From: Acidobacteriota bacterium | Lineage (GTDB): Bacteria; Acidobacteriota; Holophagae; Holophagales; Holophagaceae | Reading direction: 5' to 3' | DNA length: 64,000 bases | Assembly: GCA_016192145.1 (NCBI GenBank) | Contig: JACPUT010000003.1 | Location: 1 to 64,000, forward strand | Part shown: one piece after another, positions 17,592 to 26,803 of the stretch | Layout: each line of letters starts with the position of its first letter | Position numbering within the stretch: position 1 is the stretch's first letter | Program-made: the position numbers and the translations under genes | Notes under the pieces: generated by a model | Told to the model about the DNA's origin: nothing | Database searches by the model: none | Seen by the model: only the letters and a program-made list of their open reading frames with translations

Positions 17592-18438
17592 CTTCGTATT
17601 CCTCCTCGCCCTCCTCGGCGCCTGCCGACCTCCCGCCACGGCCCCCGCCCCGGCGCCGAAGGCGGTCCAAGCCACCCAGCCTACCCCCCCCCGCCTGGAT
17701 GCTCCGGGATCCATCCAGGTCGCTCCAGCCATCGAGGAGGATCCGGAGCTCAAGGCCTTCATCGCGCCCCGGACCGCGGAAGTCAGGGCCCTGGCCGAGC
17801 TGCCGCTCGTGGAGGCACCCCAGGGCCTCTTCCGGGGGAGAAGTGGCGAAGAGCACCTCCTCGGCTATTGGATTTGTGATGCGGTGCGGACCCGCGCGGC
17901 GCTTCTCGCCGGCACCGACGTCGCTTTCGCCATCGCGAACCGCGGCGGCATCCGGGCGAACCTCAAGCCCGGGATGCTGAAGGTCGGCGACATCTTCGAA
18001 GTGATGCCCTTCGAGAATGAGGTCATCCTCGTGGACCTCACGGGCGCCGAGCTGATCCAGGTCCTGCGGGAGGGGCTCCAGTCCCGCGGCGGCGAACCCA
18101 TCTCGGGCGTGAAGGTCACCGTGGCGGGGACACCGGACCAGGGGATCCTGAGCGTGACCTGGGCCGATGGCCGACCCATCGATCCGAAAGCCACCGTCCG
18201 CGTGGCCACCAGCGACTACCTCTACGGCAGCGGGGATTCCATGCCCACCCTCCGGAAGGGCCGGAATCCCTTCACGACCGGACTCACCATCCGGCAGGTG
18301 CTCCTGGATGCTTGCAAGGGGCTGAAAGAACGTCAACAGCCTCTCCTTCCTCCCCCGGGCGGCCGATATGTCTTCTCGGCGCCCATCCAAGACGCCATCG
18401 CCAAGCGCCAGCCGCTTCGGATTTCCGAGGGTCTGTAA
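17581..18438 (+). CDS. 5'-nucleotidase C-terminal-domain lipoprotein
   Basis: 285 residues from a TTG start with AAGGAGG nine bases upstream. N-terminus KRSFVFLLALLGAC is a lipoprotein signal with lipobox LGAC. The body is the substrate-binding C-terminal domain of UshA/NT5E-type 5'-nucleotidases: AIANRGGIRANLKPG, LKVGDIFEVMPFENEVILVDLTGAEL, VATSDYLYGSGDSMP. It lacks the metallophosphatase domain, which is encoded by the next gene directly (no gap). Two halves of one usual protein, in reversed order. Probably contributes nucleotide binding in the periplasm or outer-membrane inner leaflet. Confidence 0.85.
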   Translation: MKRSFVFLLALLGACRPPATAPAPAPKAVQATQPTPPRLDAPGSIQVAPAIEEDPELKAFIAPRTAEVRALAELPLVEAPQGLFRGRSGEEHLLGYWICDAVRTRAALLAGTDVAFAIANRGGIRANLKPGMLKVGDIFEVMPFENEVILVDLTGAELIQVLREGLQSRGGEPISGVKVTVAGTPDQGILSVTWADGRPIDPKATVRVATSDYLYGSGDSMPTLRKGRNPFTTGLTIRQVLLDACKGLKERQQPLLPPPGGRYVFSAPIQDAIAKRQPLRISEGL

Positions 18439-19359
18439 ATGGAACGCCGCACCTTCCTGGCCTCCCTCGCCGCCGCGGGCGCCCTCGGCACCGCCAAGGC
18501 CGAAGCCCCCGCCGCCGGCCGGATCACCCTCCTGCACACCAACGACACCCACAGCCGGGTGGAGCCCTTCGGGCCCGGCAATGGCAACCTCTCGGGCCTG
18601 GGCGGCATGGCCCGTCGCGCCACGCTGGTGAAGCGCCTCCGGGCCGAGCTGGGCCCCGTGCTGCTCCTGGATGCCGGCGACACCTTCCAGGGAACCCCCT
18701 ACTTCAACCTCTGGCGAGGACGGCTGGATTACCAGCTCATGCGCATGGTGGGCTATGACATCGGCACCCTGGGCAACCATGACTTCGATAACGGCGTGGC
18801 TCCCCTGGTGGAGGCCATCGAAGGCATGCGCGGCATGGCCCACCGGAACGCCCCCTTCGAGTTCGTGAATTGCAACTTCGACTGCCAGGGCGCGCCCGAA
18901 CTTGGCAAATACCTGAGTCCCTTCCTCGTCAGGGAATTCCCCGGGATCCGCGTGGGATTGACGGGCGTAGGGGTGGCCTTCCAGGGGCTGGTTGCACCTT
19001 CCAACCACAAGGGCCTGCGCTGGCTCGAGCCCGATCAGGCCCTCAGGCCCATCGTGGACCGGCTCCGCGTCCAGGAGCGGTGCGATGTCGTCGTGGTGCT
19101 GAGCCACCTGGGCTTCGACGCCCAGGGCCATGCATGGGACGACGTCCAGCTGGCCAAGGCCGTGCCTGGCATCGACGTCATCATCGGAGGCCACAGCCAC
19201 ACCTTCCTGGAAGCCCCCGTGAAGATCACCCGCGAGGGGGGTGAGACGCACATCAACCAGGTGGGCTTCGCCGGGGTGAACCTCGGCCGCATGGATCTCA
19301 CCGTGGCCAAGGGCCAGCTGCGCGCGGCCTCGGGCCTCGCCCTCCCCATCCGGGGCTGA
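18439..19359 (+). CDS. 5'-nucleotidase metallophosphatase half, Tat-exported
   Basis: 306 residues. N-terminus ERRTFLASLAAAGALGTAKAEA is a twin-arginine signal. Calcineurin-like metallophosphatase motifs of the 5'-nucleotidase family follow: LLHTNDTHSRVEP, LLLDAGDTFQGTPYF, IGTLGNHDFDNG, VVVLSHLGFDAQG, IIGGHSHTFLE. The family's C-terminal substrate domain is absent and supplied by the upstream gene. The metal centre is complete, so catalytic activity is expected. Tat export suggests folding with metal in the cytoplasm, while its partner uses the lipoprotein route. Confidence 0.88.
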   Translation: MERRTFLASLAAAGALGTAKAEAPAAGRITLLHTNDTHSRVEPFGPGNGNLSGLGGMARRATLVKRLRAELGPVLLLDAGDTFQGTPYFNLWRGRLDYQLMRMVGYDIGTLGNHDFDNGVAPLVEAIEGMRGMAHRNAPFEFVNCNFDCQGAPELGKYLSPFLVREFPGIRVGLTGVGVAFQGLVAPSNHKGLRWLEPDQALRPIVDRLRVQERCDVVVVLSHLGFDAQGHAWDDVQLAKAVPGIDVIIGGHSHTFLEAPVKITREGGETHINQVGFAGVNLGRMDLTVAKGQLRAASGLALPIRG

Positions 19360-19369
19360 GGGCCTGTTC

Positions 19370-19579
19370 ATGGGGGGCAGCCACGAACCCGACTACTACC
19401 TGGAGCGGGGCTTCCGGGTTTCGACCCCCGCCTGCCACCTGCGGCGGGGCCACTGCTGCGGCTGCGGTTGCCGCCACTGCCCCTTCGATCCAGGGGGGGT
19501 GCACGGCACCACGCGCGTTCGCGCGGAGTACCGGCAGCTGGCCCAGGAGGTCCGGGAGTCCTCGCAACCCGAAGCCTGA
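19370..19579 (+). CDS. Small Cys-rich DUF5522 protein
   Basis: 69 residues with the DUF5522 core: YYLERGFRVSTPACHLRRGHCCGCGCRHCPF, cited here in parts as YYLERGF, HLRRGHCCGCGC and RHCPF. The clustered Cys/His residues suggest a metal site (zinc or iron-sulphur), function unknown. Starts 11 bases after the nucleotidase gene, so it may be cotranscribed, then faces mtgA tail to tail. Confidence 0.8.
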   Translation: MGGSHEPDYYLERGFRVSTPACHLRRGHCCGCGCRHCPFDPGGVHGTTRVRAEYRQLAQEVRESSQPEA

Positions 19580-19584
19580 ACGGG

Positions 19585-20328
19585 CTACTTACCGAGCCCC
19601 TTCACCACCTGGGTTCCGCCCAGCTGCTCCATCTGCCTCAGGATCCAGCCCTGCCGCCCCCGGATGTAGTCGCTGGGGGCATCCACCCTGAACCGGTGGG
19701 GATTGGGCAGCACCGCCGCCAGCAGGGCAGCCTCGGCATTCGTGAGCCGTTTCGCGGGCTTGTGGAAGTAGGCCTGGCTGGCGGCTTCCACGCCATAGAG
19801 GCCATCCCCGAACTCCACGATGTTCAGGTACACCTCCAGGATCCGCCGCTTGGACCAGCCCGCCTCCAAGGCCAAGGTGAACCATGCCTCGAAGCCCTTC
19901 CGCGCCCAGGAGCGCGATGACCATAGGAAGAGGTTCTTGGCCGTCTGCTGCGTGAGGGTCGATGCCCCCCGCTTCCGTCGGCTGCGCTCGTTGTGATTCA
20001 CCGCCTTCTCGATGGCGTTCCAGTCGAAGCCGAAGTGCTCCACGAACAGCTGATCTTCCGAGGCGATCACCGCCACGCCCATGGCGGGGCTGATTTCCTC
20101 CAACGGAACCCAAGCGTGCCGGCTCGCATAGGGTTCCTTGGAGAACCAGGACCCGATGCGGCGTTCCACCATCAGGGCCGATACGGGCACGGGGACGAAG
20201 CGGAAGAGCAGGACCAGGAGGAGCGTGAGGACGGTGAATCCCAGCGCTGCCCTCACCACCCAACCTCCCATGCGGCGGAGGAACCCCCTTGGGCCCTGCT
20301 TGCCTGATGCCTTCTTGGAACTTCCCAC
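19585..20328 (-). CDS. mtgA: Monofunctional peptidoglycan glycosyltransferase
   Basis: 247 residues. Polymerises lipid II into glycan strands without a transpeptidase domain. A basic N-terminus and one membrane anchor (about 24-45, [15 protein letters not shown]) precede the GT51 domain: [17 protein letters not shown] (catalytic Glu), [42 protein letters not shown] and [13 protein letters not shown]. All five GT51 motifs are present. ATG 20328 is chosen over a longer frame in another register. Confidence 0.95.
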   Translation of the reverse strand: MGSSKKASGKQGPRGFLRRMGGWVVRAALGFTVLTLLLVLLFRFVPVPVSALMVERRIGSWFSKEPYASRHAWVPLEEISPAMGVAVIASEDQLFVEHFGFDWNAIEKAVNHNERSRRKRGASTLTQQTAKNLFLWSSRSWARKGFEAWFTLALEAGWSKRRILEVYLNIVEFGDGLYGVEAASQAYFHKPAKRLTNAEAALLAAVLPNPHRFRVDAPSDYIRGRQGWILRQMEQLGGTQVVKGLGK

Positions 20329-20484
20329 CCTGGCCGATCCTCCTCCCCGGTGTTGCGGTCCGAAGGGTGGGGAAAGAAGCCCAGCCGGATGACTCCATTC
20401 TGCCCCAGACCGGGTCCCGGAATGGGTTCCAGCCCTCCCCGCGGACGCTAACCTACCTCAGCCCCGCCTCGTACCCCTCCTACG

Positions 20485-21318
20485 ATGCGCGCCTCAGGAT
20501 CCTCCACCCGACCCTGGCCAGGCTGGGCCCATGCCCTCCTGGGAGCCCTGGTCGTCGGTGCCAGCCTCGTGGTGGCCATGCTCCTCCAACAGCAGGCCAC
20601 GGCCCGGAAAGCCTGGCCGCTCATGCAAGCCACGCTCCATCGGCTGGCCACGGACGAAGGCGCCCGGGATTTCTGGATCAGCAATCCTGGCATCCATGGC
20701 GACTACGCAGAGGACGCCGAGGCCTTCCTGAGCGAGGTGCGCGTTTGGCGAACCCGCATCGGCGAACTGCCCTCAAGCGAACCCCCCTCGCAGCCCCGAT
20801 CCGCCTGGTTCAGATCCACGAGCCCTTGGCACATCTGGGCCGTGGCCCAGGGTGCTCAAGGAGGTTGGATGCAATTCCAGCTGCAACGGCCCGGCCCCTT
20901 CGAGAGCCCCGAGGGGGAGGGGTTCACCATGGTCCACTTCGCCTCCGATTGGGAGGCGCTCCGGGAGGTCCGCATCGCTCGCAGGGGACGGCGGTTTGGT
21001 GCCCATTGGCAGAAGGTCCGCCGAGTCGCCGATCAACTGGCTAGCCCCACCGGGGCCCGCCAGCTCTGGCATGCGGAGGGGGCGCTCCACCAGGCCTTTC
21101 CCACCCTGGAGGCCTTCGAGCACGAGGCGGCCCGGGCCCGCCCGGTGCTCAGGCAATTACCAATGCAAGCCCTGGAAGCCTCCGAGGGTCTGGCCCTGAA
21201 GCGGGTCAGGAACCCCTTCATGGACCGGCTGAATGTGAGTTGGAGGGACCCGGAGGGCCATGCCGTCGAGTTCGTCTGGGAGAATGGCGCCCTGGTAGGG
21301 TTCAAGCGCCTGGGGTAG
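20485..21318 (+). CDS. Hypothetical single-pass membrane protein
   Basis: 277 residues. One N-terminal membrane segment (about 14-36, AHALLGALVVGASLVVAMLL), then a soluble extracytoplasmic region with many Trp, Arg and Glu. No family recognised. Divergent from mtgA with about 157 bases between, convergent on rsmE. No conserved motif visible beyond the anchor. Confidence 0.6.
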   Translation: MRASGSSTRPWPGWAHALLGALVVGASLVVAMLLQQQATARKAWPLMQATLHRLATDEGARDFWISNPGIHGDYAEDAEAFLSEVRVWRTRIGELPSSEPPSQPRSAWFRSTSPWHIWAVAQGAQGGWMQFQLQRPGPFESPEGEGFTMVHFASDWEALREVRIARRGRRFGAHWQKVRRVADQLASPTGARQLWHAEGALHQAFPTLEAFEHEAARARPVLRQLPMQALEASEGLALKRVRNPFMDRLNVSWRDPEGHAVEFVWENGALVGFKRLG

Positions 21319-21326
21319 CACCGGAT

Positions 21327-22034
21327 TCACCCCAGCCTCCCGATGAGGGCCGCCAGCGCGGTTTCCGTCCGGAGGATCCGGGGCCCCAGGTGGACGCTCC
21401 GCAGCCCGGCCAGGCGGAGGGACACCAGCTCCGCCGGAATCCATCCCCCTTCAGGGCCCACCGCCAGCACCGTAGGGCCGGAGAGCTTCCGGGGGCAGGC
21501 TTCCACCCCGGAAGGATCAGCCACCAGCCCTTCGGCCCCGTGCAGCAGGGCCGGCAAGCGGTCCTCCACGAAGGGCTTGAACAGGCGTTCCACTTGCAGG
21601 TCCGGCAGCACCGTATCCCGCGCCTGCTCCAAGCCGAGGATCAACTGCTCCCGCAGATTGCCGGGCTCCATCCGCGGGCTCTTCCAGTAGGCCTTCTCCA
21701 CCTTCCAGGCGTTGAGGAGGATGATGCGCGCCACACCCATGTTCGAAGCGGAGGCGAGCACCCGGTTGAGCGCCTTGGGACGCGGCAACGCGAGCAGGAG
21801 CGTGAGGGGGAGCTTGGCGGGGGGCGCTTCATCGAAGGTGAGTTCCAGTTCCAGGGCATCTTCGCCGAGCGTCAGCACACGGGCCTTGCCCATGGCCCCG
21901 TCCAAGAGCCCGGCCCGGAGCGTCGAGCCCCCTTGGGCTTTCAAGATCTCGCGGGCATGCACGAGGCGCCGGCCCGTGACCCGGGCGCGATCCGGGGCGA
22001 TCAGATCGCCGGCTTCGAGGATCAGCAAGTTCAT
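21327..22034 (-). CDS. rsmE: 16S rRNA m3U1498 methyltransferase
   Basis: 235 residues, SPOUT-class SAM methyltransferase acting on U1498 in the 30S decoding region. C-terminal knot signature VGPEGGWIPAEL followed by VHLGPRILRTETA is diagnostic; mid-protein KALNRVLASASNMGVARIIL matches RsmE. The N-terminal PUA-like domain contains VTGRRLVHAREILKAQGG-like motif (VRVLR in others). Stand-alone gene. Confidence 0.94.
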   Translation of the reverse strand: MNLLILEAGDLIAPDRARVTGRRLVHAREILKAQGGSTLRAGLLDGAMGKARVLTLGEDALELELTFDEAPPAKLPLTLLLALPRPKALNRVLASASNMGVARIILLNAWKVEKAYWKSPRMEPGNLREQLILGLEQARDTVLPDLQVERLFKPFVEDRLPALLHGAEGLVADPSGVEACPRKLSGPTVLAVGPEGGWIPAELVSLRLAGLRSVHLGPRILRTETALAALIGRLG

Positions 22035-22177
22035 CCATCCATTCTGACGGACGGGCGGTCGGGGCCCCTTCTGAATTCAGCGCCCCTGGCCCTTGGCGAC
22101 CGGGATGTGATTTCGACCGCCCCGGCCCGTGATCTACGTCAAGCCATCTCGGACTAGGCTGTCCGTTGGAGGCCACC

Positions 22178-23449
22178 ATGCGCCACGCCACCGCCCTTGA
22201 AGCTGTCGCCTGTATCCACAGCGGCCAGCGGATCTTCGTCCACGGAGGCGCGATGACGCCCCACCGCCTCATCGAGGCCCTGATGCTGCGGGCTCCGGAG
22301 CTGCGGGATGTGGAGCTCATGCACATCCACACCGGCGGCACGGCCCCCTACGCGGATCGCGAGTTCATCGACCACTTCCGCGTGGCCAACTTCTTCGTGG
22401 GCCACAACCTCCGCGACCGCATCGGCTCCGACCGCGTGGACTTCATCCCCTGCTTCCTCCACGAGATCCCCAAAGTGTTCCGGGCCGGCCACCGCCAGCC
22501 CGACGTGGCCTTCCTCCACCTGAGCCCGCCGGATGCCCACGGTTTCTGCACCCTGGGCACCTCCGTGGATATCGCCAAGGCCGCCCTCGATAGCGCCAAG
22601 ATCATCATCGCCCAGGTGAATCCCAAGGTGCCCCGCGTCCACGGCGATGGCTTCGTGCACATCTCCCAGGTCCACCACTGGGTGGAGGTGGATGAGGAAC
22701 TGGATCTCTCCCCCATCCCCGCCCTCTCCCAGGCCGAGCGCGCCATCGGCGCCCACATCGCGGGCCTCGTGGAGGACGGCGCCACCCTGCAAATGGGCAT
22801 CGGCGCCATTCCCGACGCCGCGCTGGAAGCCCTGCGCCACCACCGACACCTGGGCATCCACACGGAGATGTGGACGGATGGCCTCGTGCCGCTGCTCGAG
22901 ACCGGCGTGGTGGACAACAGCCTCAAGAAGATCCACCCGGGCAAGACCGTGAGCGGCTTCGTGGTGGGCACCCGCAAGAGCTTCGACATGCTCAACGACA
23001 ACCCCTCTTGCGTGCTCCTCGACATCGCCTACGTGAACAACCCCAGCGTCATCGCCCGCAACCCCAAGGTCACCGCCATCAACTCCGCCGTGGAGGTGGA
23101 CATCACCGGCCAGGTCTGCAGCGACAGCGTGGGCAGCCGCATCATCAGCGGCGTCGGCGGCCAGATGGACTTCATCCGCGCCGCGGCCATTAGCGAGGGC
23201 GGCAAGCCCATCATCGCCCTGCCCAGCCGCACCAAGAAGGGCGAAAGCCGCATCGTCTCGACGCTCAAAGCCGGCGCCGGCGTGGTGACCACCCGCTTCC
23301 ACGTCCACTACATCGTCACGGAATTCGGCACCGCCTACCTTTTCGGCAAGACCCTGGGCGAGCGGGCCAAGGCGCTCATCTCCATCGCCCATCCGGATGA
23401 TCGCGAAGGCCTCGAGCGGGCCTGGTTCGACATCCGGAAGCACGACTAG
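22178..23449 (+). CDS. Acetyl-CoA hydrolase/4-hydroxybutyrate CoA-transferase family
   Basis: 423 residues from ATG 22178 with TTGGAGG upstream. Family I CoA-transferase of the AbfT/Cat1 type: a glutamyl-CoA thioester forms on the Glu of GIHTEMWTDGLVPLLE (about residue 230), with QMGIGAIPDAALEAL and the C-terminal VTEFGTAYLFGKTLGERAKALI. Substrate (acetate, 4-hydroxybutyrate, succinate) cannot be told from sequence. Alone in its transcript; its stop overlaps that of the convergent DUF523 gene. Confidence 0.9.
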   Translation: MRHATALEAVACIHSGQRIFVHGGAMTPHRLIEALMLRAPELRDVELMHIHTGGTAPYADREFIDHFRVANFFVGHNLRDRIGSDRVDFIPCFLHEIPKVFRAGHRQPDVAFLHLSPPDAHGFCTLGTSVDIAKAALDSAKIIIAQVNPKVPRVHGDGFVHISQVHHWVEVDEELDLSPIPALSQAERAIGAHIAGLVEDGATLQMGIGAIPDAALEALRHHRHLGIHTEMWTDGLVPLLETGVVDNSLKKIHPGKTVSGFVVGTRKSFDMLNDNPSCVLLDIAYVNNPSVIARNPKVTAINSAVEVDITGQVCSDSVGSRIISGVGGQMDFIRAAAISEGGKPIIALPSRTKKGESRIVSTLKAGAGVVTTRFHVHYIVTEFGTAYLFGKTLGERAKALISIAHPDDREGLERAWFDIRKHD

Positions 23450-23925
23450 GCTTCGGCCGCCATCCGCTCCAGCACCTCCACCAAGCGGGCCGCATCGCCC
23501 AGCTCCCCTTCGCTGAACACCGCGATGCCTTCCGCCTTCAGCCGCTCCGTCGTCAGCCCCTGGCCCGCCAGGGGCTGCTTCGTGAAGGTCCCGTCATAGA
23601 TCCTCGCCACGCCGCAAGAGGGGCTCCCCTCCTTGAGGATGGCCAGGGCGCAGCCGTGGGCTTGCGCCGCGTCCACGGCCCGCTGCGCGCCCAGCTGGAA
23701 CGCCGCCGTTCGGTCCATGCCCTGGTCATCCACCACCCGCCCATCGGGCTGCCGCTCCGCGGGCGGCCGGGGCACGGGCAGTCCGCCTGCCACCTCGGGG
23801 CAGAGGGGCACCAGGCGACCTTCCGCCGCCCAGCGACCCCATCGGGGGTCGCTCAGCGTCTTCGCACGACCATCAAAGCGGACAGGGTCGCCCAGCAGGC
23901 AGGCGCTCACGAGGATGCGGATCAC
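23446..23925 (-). CDS. DUF523 family protein
   Basis: 159 residues from a GTG start that overlaps the TfoX-like stop (GTGA). DUF523 signature: RILVSACLLGDPVRFDGRAK, LVPLCPEVAGGLPVPRPPAE, LKEGSPSCGVARIYDGTF, GIAVFSEGEL. The conserved Cys pairs (ACLLG, CPEV, PSCG) suggest metal binding; function unknown, sometimes linked to thiol or sulphur metabolism. Coupled translation with the upstream gene. Confidence 0.9.
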   Translation of the reverse strand: MIRILVSACLLGDPVRFDGRAKTLSDPRWGRWAAEGRLVPLCPEVAGGLPVPRPPAERQPDGRVVDDQGMDRTAAFQLGAQRAVDAAQAHGCALAILKEGSPSCGVARIYDGTFTKQPLAGQGLTTERLKAEGIAVFSEGELGDAARLVEVLERMAAEA

Positions 23926-24278
23926 CGCTTCACCGCCTTGGCCTTCTTCGGCTTCTTGGCCCGGGCCGCCACGGCGAGGGCGCGATCCATCCACACCGAC
24001 AGCACGAACTCATCCTCCAACACCTCGCCGGGCACTTCGTAATAGGCCTCCATGGTGCGGCCGTCCTTGAAGGGATCGAAGGCACCCATGCCCGCCTCCA
24101 CGAAGCCCGGCCGGGAGGCGTCATCCACCTTGAAGTAAAGCCGATCATCGTCGGCCAAGGCGAAGAAGAGGCCATCGGCGTAGATGCCCAACCCACCAAA
24201 CATGGATTTCCCTTGAACTGGTTGGATCTGCCCAAGTTGTTCCAGAACCCAGGCCCGATAGCTCGCGGAAACCGCCAT
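23922..24278 (-). CDS. TfoX N-terminal domain protein
   Basis: 118 residues from ATG 24278, which has a strong GGAGGTGA six bases upstream. It matches the TfoX N-terminal domain (MFGGLGIYADGLFFALADDDRLYFK, shown here in part; AYYEVPGEVLED). It lacks the C-terminal helical domain of competence regulator TfoX, so a role in competence is not implied. C-terminus is Lys/Ala-rich (AKKPKKAKAVKR), possibly nucleic-acid binding. Confidence 0.88.
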   Translation of the reverse strand: MAVSASYRAWVLEQLGQIQPVQGKSMFGGLGIYADGLFFALADDDRLYFKVDDASRPGFVEAGMGAFDPFKDGRTMEAYYEVPGEVLEDEFVLSVWMDRALAVAARAKKPKKAKAVKR

Positions 24279-24329
24279 GAAATCACCTCCGGCTGTGATG
24301 ACCATCATCACGGATAAGCACCCCTTCGA

Positions 24330-24357
24330 TTGACTTCCCGGGGGCTGTTCCTATGAT
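24330..24357 (+). promoter_or_regulatory. Putative promoter of the SPFH gene
   Basis: TTGACT (24330-24335), 16-base spacer, TATGAT (24352-24357): one mismatch to each sigma-70 hexamer. It lies 185 bases before the SPFH start; the 263-base gap holds no gene or hairpin that I can see. Confidence 0.55.
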
Positions 24358-24541
24358 CCGTCCGTTCGATGTTCTTTGGTTCCCTCAAAAAGTCGCTCCC
24401 ACGTGATCTCAACCGCACCTGGCGGAGCTTCCAAGAGGCAACCCCCTGCAGCCCGAACGGCCCCTCCATCACCGTGCGAGGGCCGCCCTGACCTGGCGCT
24501 CCCTGGTACCGTTTCCCTTCCCACCACCTTCTGGAGACTTC

Positions 24542-26569
24542 ATGTCCCTTCTCGAATGGGCCGCCTCAAACCCGATGCTCATCATCCTCGGCGCCCTCGT
24601 ACTGTTCACCCTCGCCAAGACCCTCCGCTACATCCCGAACAACCGGGTCGGCATCCTGGAAAAGCTCTGGAGCGGCGCCGGCTCCGTGAAGAGCGGCCTC
24701 ATCGCCCTCAACGGCGAAGCCGGCTTCCAGCCCCACGTCCTCCGCGGCGGCTGGCATGTGCTCATGCCCTTCATCTACCGCATCCACAAGGCCCCCCTCG
24801 TCACCATCCCCCAGGGCAAGATCGGCTATGTGTTCGCCCGTGACGGCCGCGACCTACCCGCCACCCAGGCCCTCGCCTCCAACGAGAAGGCCAAGGACTT
24901 CCAGGATGTGGTGGGCTTCCTCCAGGCCGGTGGCCAGAAGGGCCCCCAGCGGCAGATCCTCCGGGAAGGCACCTACGCCATCAACCTCGCCGAGTTCATC
25001 GTGCTCACGGAAGACCAGCAGTACTACCTGCCCCTGGATCGCAGCGAGCTGGAGACCTTCACCAAGATGAGCGCCATCATCGCCGAGCGTGGCGGCTACC
25101 GCCCCGTGATCATCAAGGGCACGGACGACGTCATCGGCATCATCACCGTCCACGACGGCCCCAGCCTCCAGGCGGGCGAGATCATCGCTCCCGCGGTGGG
25201 TAACGATCCTGCGGACGTCCCGACCTACCACAACAACTTCCAGGACGCGGACAAGTTCCTCCGCGCCAACGGCCGCCGCGGCCGCCAGCTGCAGGTGCTG
25301 GTCGAAGGCACCTACTACATCAACCGCCTCTTCGCCACGGCCGAAGCCGTGCCCAAGACGGTGGTGGAAGTGGGCACCGTGGGCGTCGTCGTGAGCTACA
25401 CCGGCGAGCTGGGCAAGGACATCAGCGGCAGCGACTACCGCCACGGCGAGCTCGTGGCCACCGGCGAGCGGGGTGTCTGGGCCGAGCCCATGCTGCCTGG
25501 CAAGTACGCCTTCAATACCTACGCCGGGAAGATGGTGATGGTGCCCACCACCAACTTCATCCTGAAGTGGAGCAAGGCCGAGGTGGGCAGCCACAAGCTG
25601 GATGAGAACCTCTCCGAGGTGAGCCTCATCACCAAGGATGCCTTCGAGCCCAGCCTGCCCCTCTCCGTCGTCGTCCACATCGACTACCGCAAGGCCCCCC
25701 TCGTCATCCAGCGCTTCGGCGATATCAAGCGCCTCGTGGAGCAGACCCTCGACCCCATGGTCAGCGCCTACTTCAAGAACATCGGCCAGACCCGCACCCT
25801 CATCCAGCTCATCCAGGACCGCTCCGCCATCCAGGATCAATCCAGCGGCCAGATGAAGGAGAAGTTCGCGGGTTACAACCTGGACCTCCAGGAAGTGCTC
25901 ATCGGCACGCCCACCAGCGGCGTGGCCGGCGGTCAGATCGAGCAGATCCTCACCCAGCTCCGCAGCCGCCAGATCGCTGAAGAGCAGGTGGAAACCTACA
26001 CCCGCCAGGAGAAGGCCGCCGTGCAGGAGCGGGAGCTGCGCGAAGCCGAGGCCCGGGCCAAGCAGCAGACCATGCTGACGGAATCCGAGATCGCCATCAC
26101 CGTGCAGAGCAACCAGGGTAAGGCGGACTTCGCCCGCGCCCAGCAGGAGGCCAACCGCATCCAGACCCTCGCCACGGCGGAAGCCGAGCGTAACCGCATC
26201 ACCGCCGAAGGCGAAGCCAAGAAGATCAAGGCCATCGCCGAAGCCGACGCCGAACGTGCCGCCCGCGTGGGCGTGGCCCAGGCCCTCGCCGTGGAGGAAC
26301 AGGTCCGTGCCTACGGCGGCCCTCAGTTCCAGCTCGTGCAGCAGGTCATGGCCCGCTTCGCCGAGGCCGTCGAAACCTCCAAGGTGGACCTGGTGCCCAA
26401 GATCCAGATGGGCTCCCAGGAGGGCAAGGGCAACTTCATCGAGAGCCTGCTCACCCTCATGCTCAGCGAGAAGGTGGGCAACCTCGCCGGCGTCGCCCCC
26501 ATCGCGCCCCGGGATCCCGAGGCCGAGCGCATCCGTCAGGACCTCATGAAGGGCATGAATAAGTCCTGA
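24542..26569 (+). CDS. SPFH/band 7 (flotillin-like) membrane protein
   Basis: 675 residues. An N-terminal membrane helix (about 8-28, NPMLIILGALVLFTLAKTL), then a long SPFH/band 7 region (about 30-430) with VTIPQGKIGYVFARDG and a second similar block around VVEVGTVGVVVSYTGELG, then a charged Ala/Glu/Gln/Arg coiled coil (about 470-590, EAEARAKQQTMLTESEIA, TAEAERNRITAEGEAKKI) and a C-terminal tail. Flotillin-type proteins oligomerise at the membrane and organise lipid microdomains. Single-gene transcript with candidate promoter and strong terminator; no NfeD partner follows. Confidence 0.9.
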   Translation: MSLLEWAASNPMLIILGALVLFTLAKTLRYIPNNRVGILEKLWSGAGSVKSGLIALNGEAGFQPHVLRGGWHVLMPFIYRIHKAPLVTIPQGKIGYVFARDGRDLPATQALASNEKAKDFQDVVGFLQAGGQKGPQRQILREGTYAINLAEFIVLTEDQQYYLPLDRSELETFTKMSAIIAERGGYRPVIIKGTDDVIGIITVHDGPSLQAGEIIAPAVGNDPADVPTYHNNFQDADKFLRANGRRGRQLQVLVEGTYYINRLFATAEAVPKTVVEVGTVGVVVSYTGELGKDISGSDYRHGELVATGERGVWAEPMLPGKYAFNTYAGKMVMVPTTNFILKWSKAEVGSHKLDENLSEVSLITKDAFEPSLPLSVVVHIDYRKAPLVIQRFGDIKRLVEQTLDPMVSAYFKNIGQTRTLIQLIQDRSAIQDQSSGQMKEKFAGYNLDLQEVLIGTPTSGVAGGQIEQILTQLRSRQIAEEQVETYTRQEKAAVQERELREAEARAKQQTMLTESEIAITVQSNQGKADFARAQQEANRIQTLATAEAERNRITAEGEAKKIKAIAEADAERAARVGVAQALAVEEQVRAYGGPQFQLVQQVMARFAEAVETSKVDLVPKIQMGSQEGKGNFIESLLTLMLSEKVGNLAGVAPIAPRDPEAERIRQDLMKGMNKS

Positions 26570-26587
26570 GCCGGGCCATTCATGTGC

Positions 26588-26618
26588 GGGGGCGGCCCTC
26601 AGGCCGCCCCCTATTTTT
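26588..26618 (+). terminator. Rho-independent terminator after SPFH gene
   Basis: Perfect 10-bp stem GGGGGCGGCC/GGCCGCCCCC (26588-26597 and 26602-26611) with loop CTCA, followed by TATTTTT. Confidence 0.92.
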
Positions 26619-26640
26619 AAAACGAAAAACTGAAAGCCGT

Positions 26641-26705
26641 TGATGAACAGTGATGAACGGTGATAAAGACCGCGCTTCCATCACTGTTCATCACTGTTCA
26701 TCACC
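26641..26705. repeat. Iterated-word hairpin 3 (TGATGAACAG words)
   Basis: The left arm (26641-26664) repeats TGATGAACAG/TGATGAACGG; the right arm (26680-26705) carries the complement ATCACTGTTC twice, then ATCACC. About 15 bases of loop. It follows a separate terminator, so termination is not its obvious job. Confidence 0.82.
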
Positions 26706-26803
26706 GGTTGGTATTTTTCTTTGGCCGCCATTCTCAGGTTTGTGGCCCCCATCATCGAGTTTCCAGGTGGCCATGCCGACACTGGAGCTAGGCACGAGGC
26801 CCC

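Noticed and set aside
17509-19371. 620-codon open frame antisense to the nucleotidase genes
   Set aside because: Typical GC-rich shadow frame: the opposite strand carries intact conserved motifs and signal peptides.
24542-26569. Bacterial NfeD/flotillin operon
   Set aside because: No NfeD-like gene follows; a strong terminator ends the transcript directly after the SPFH gene.
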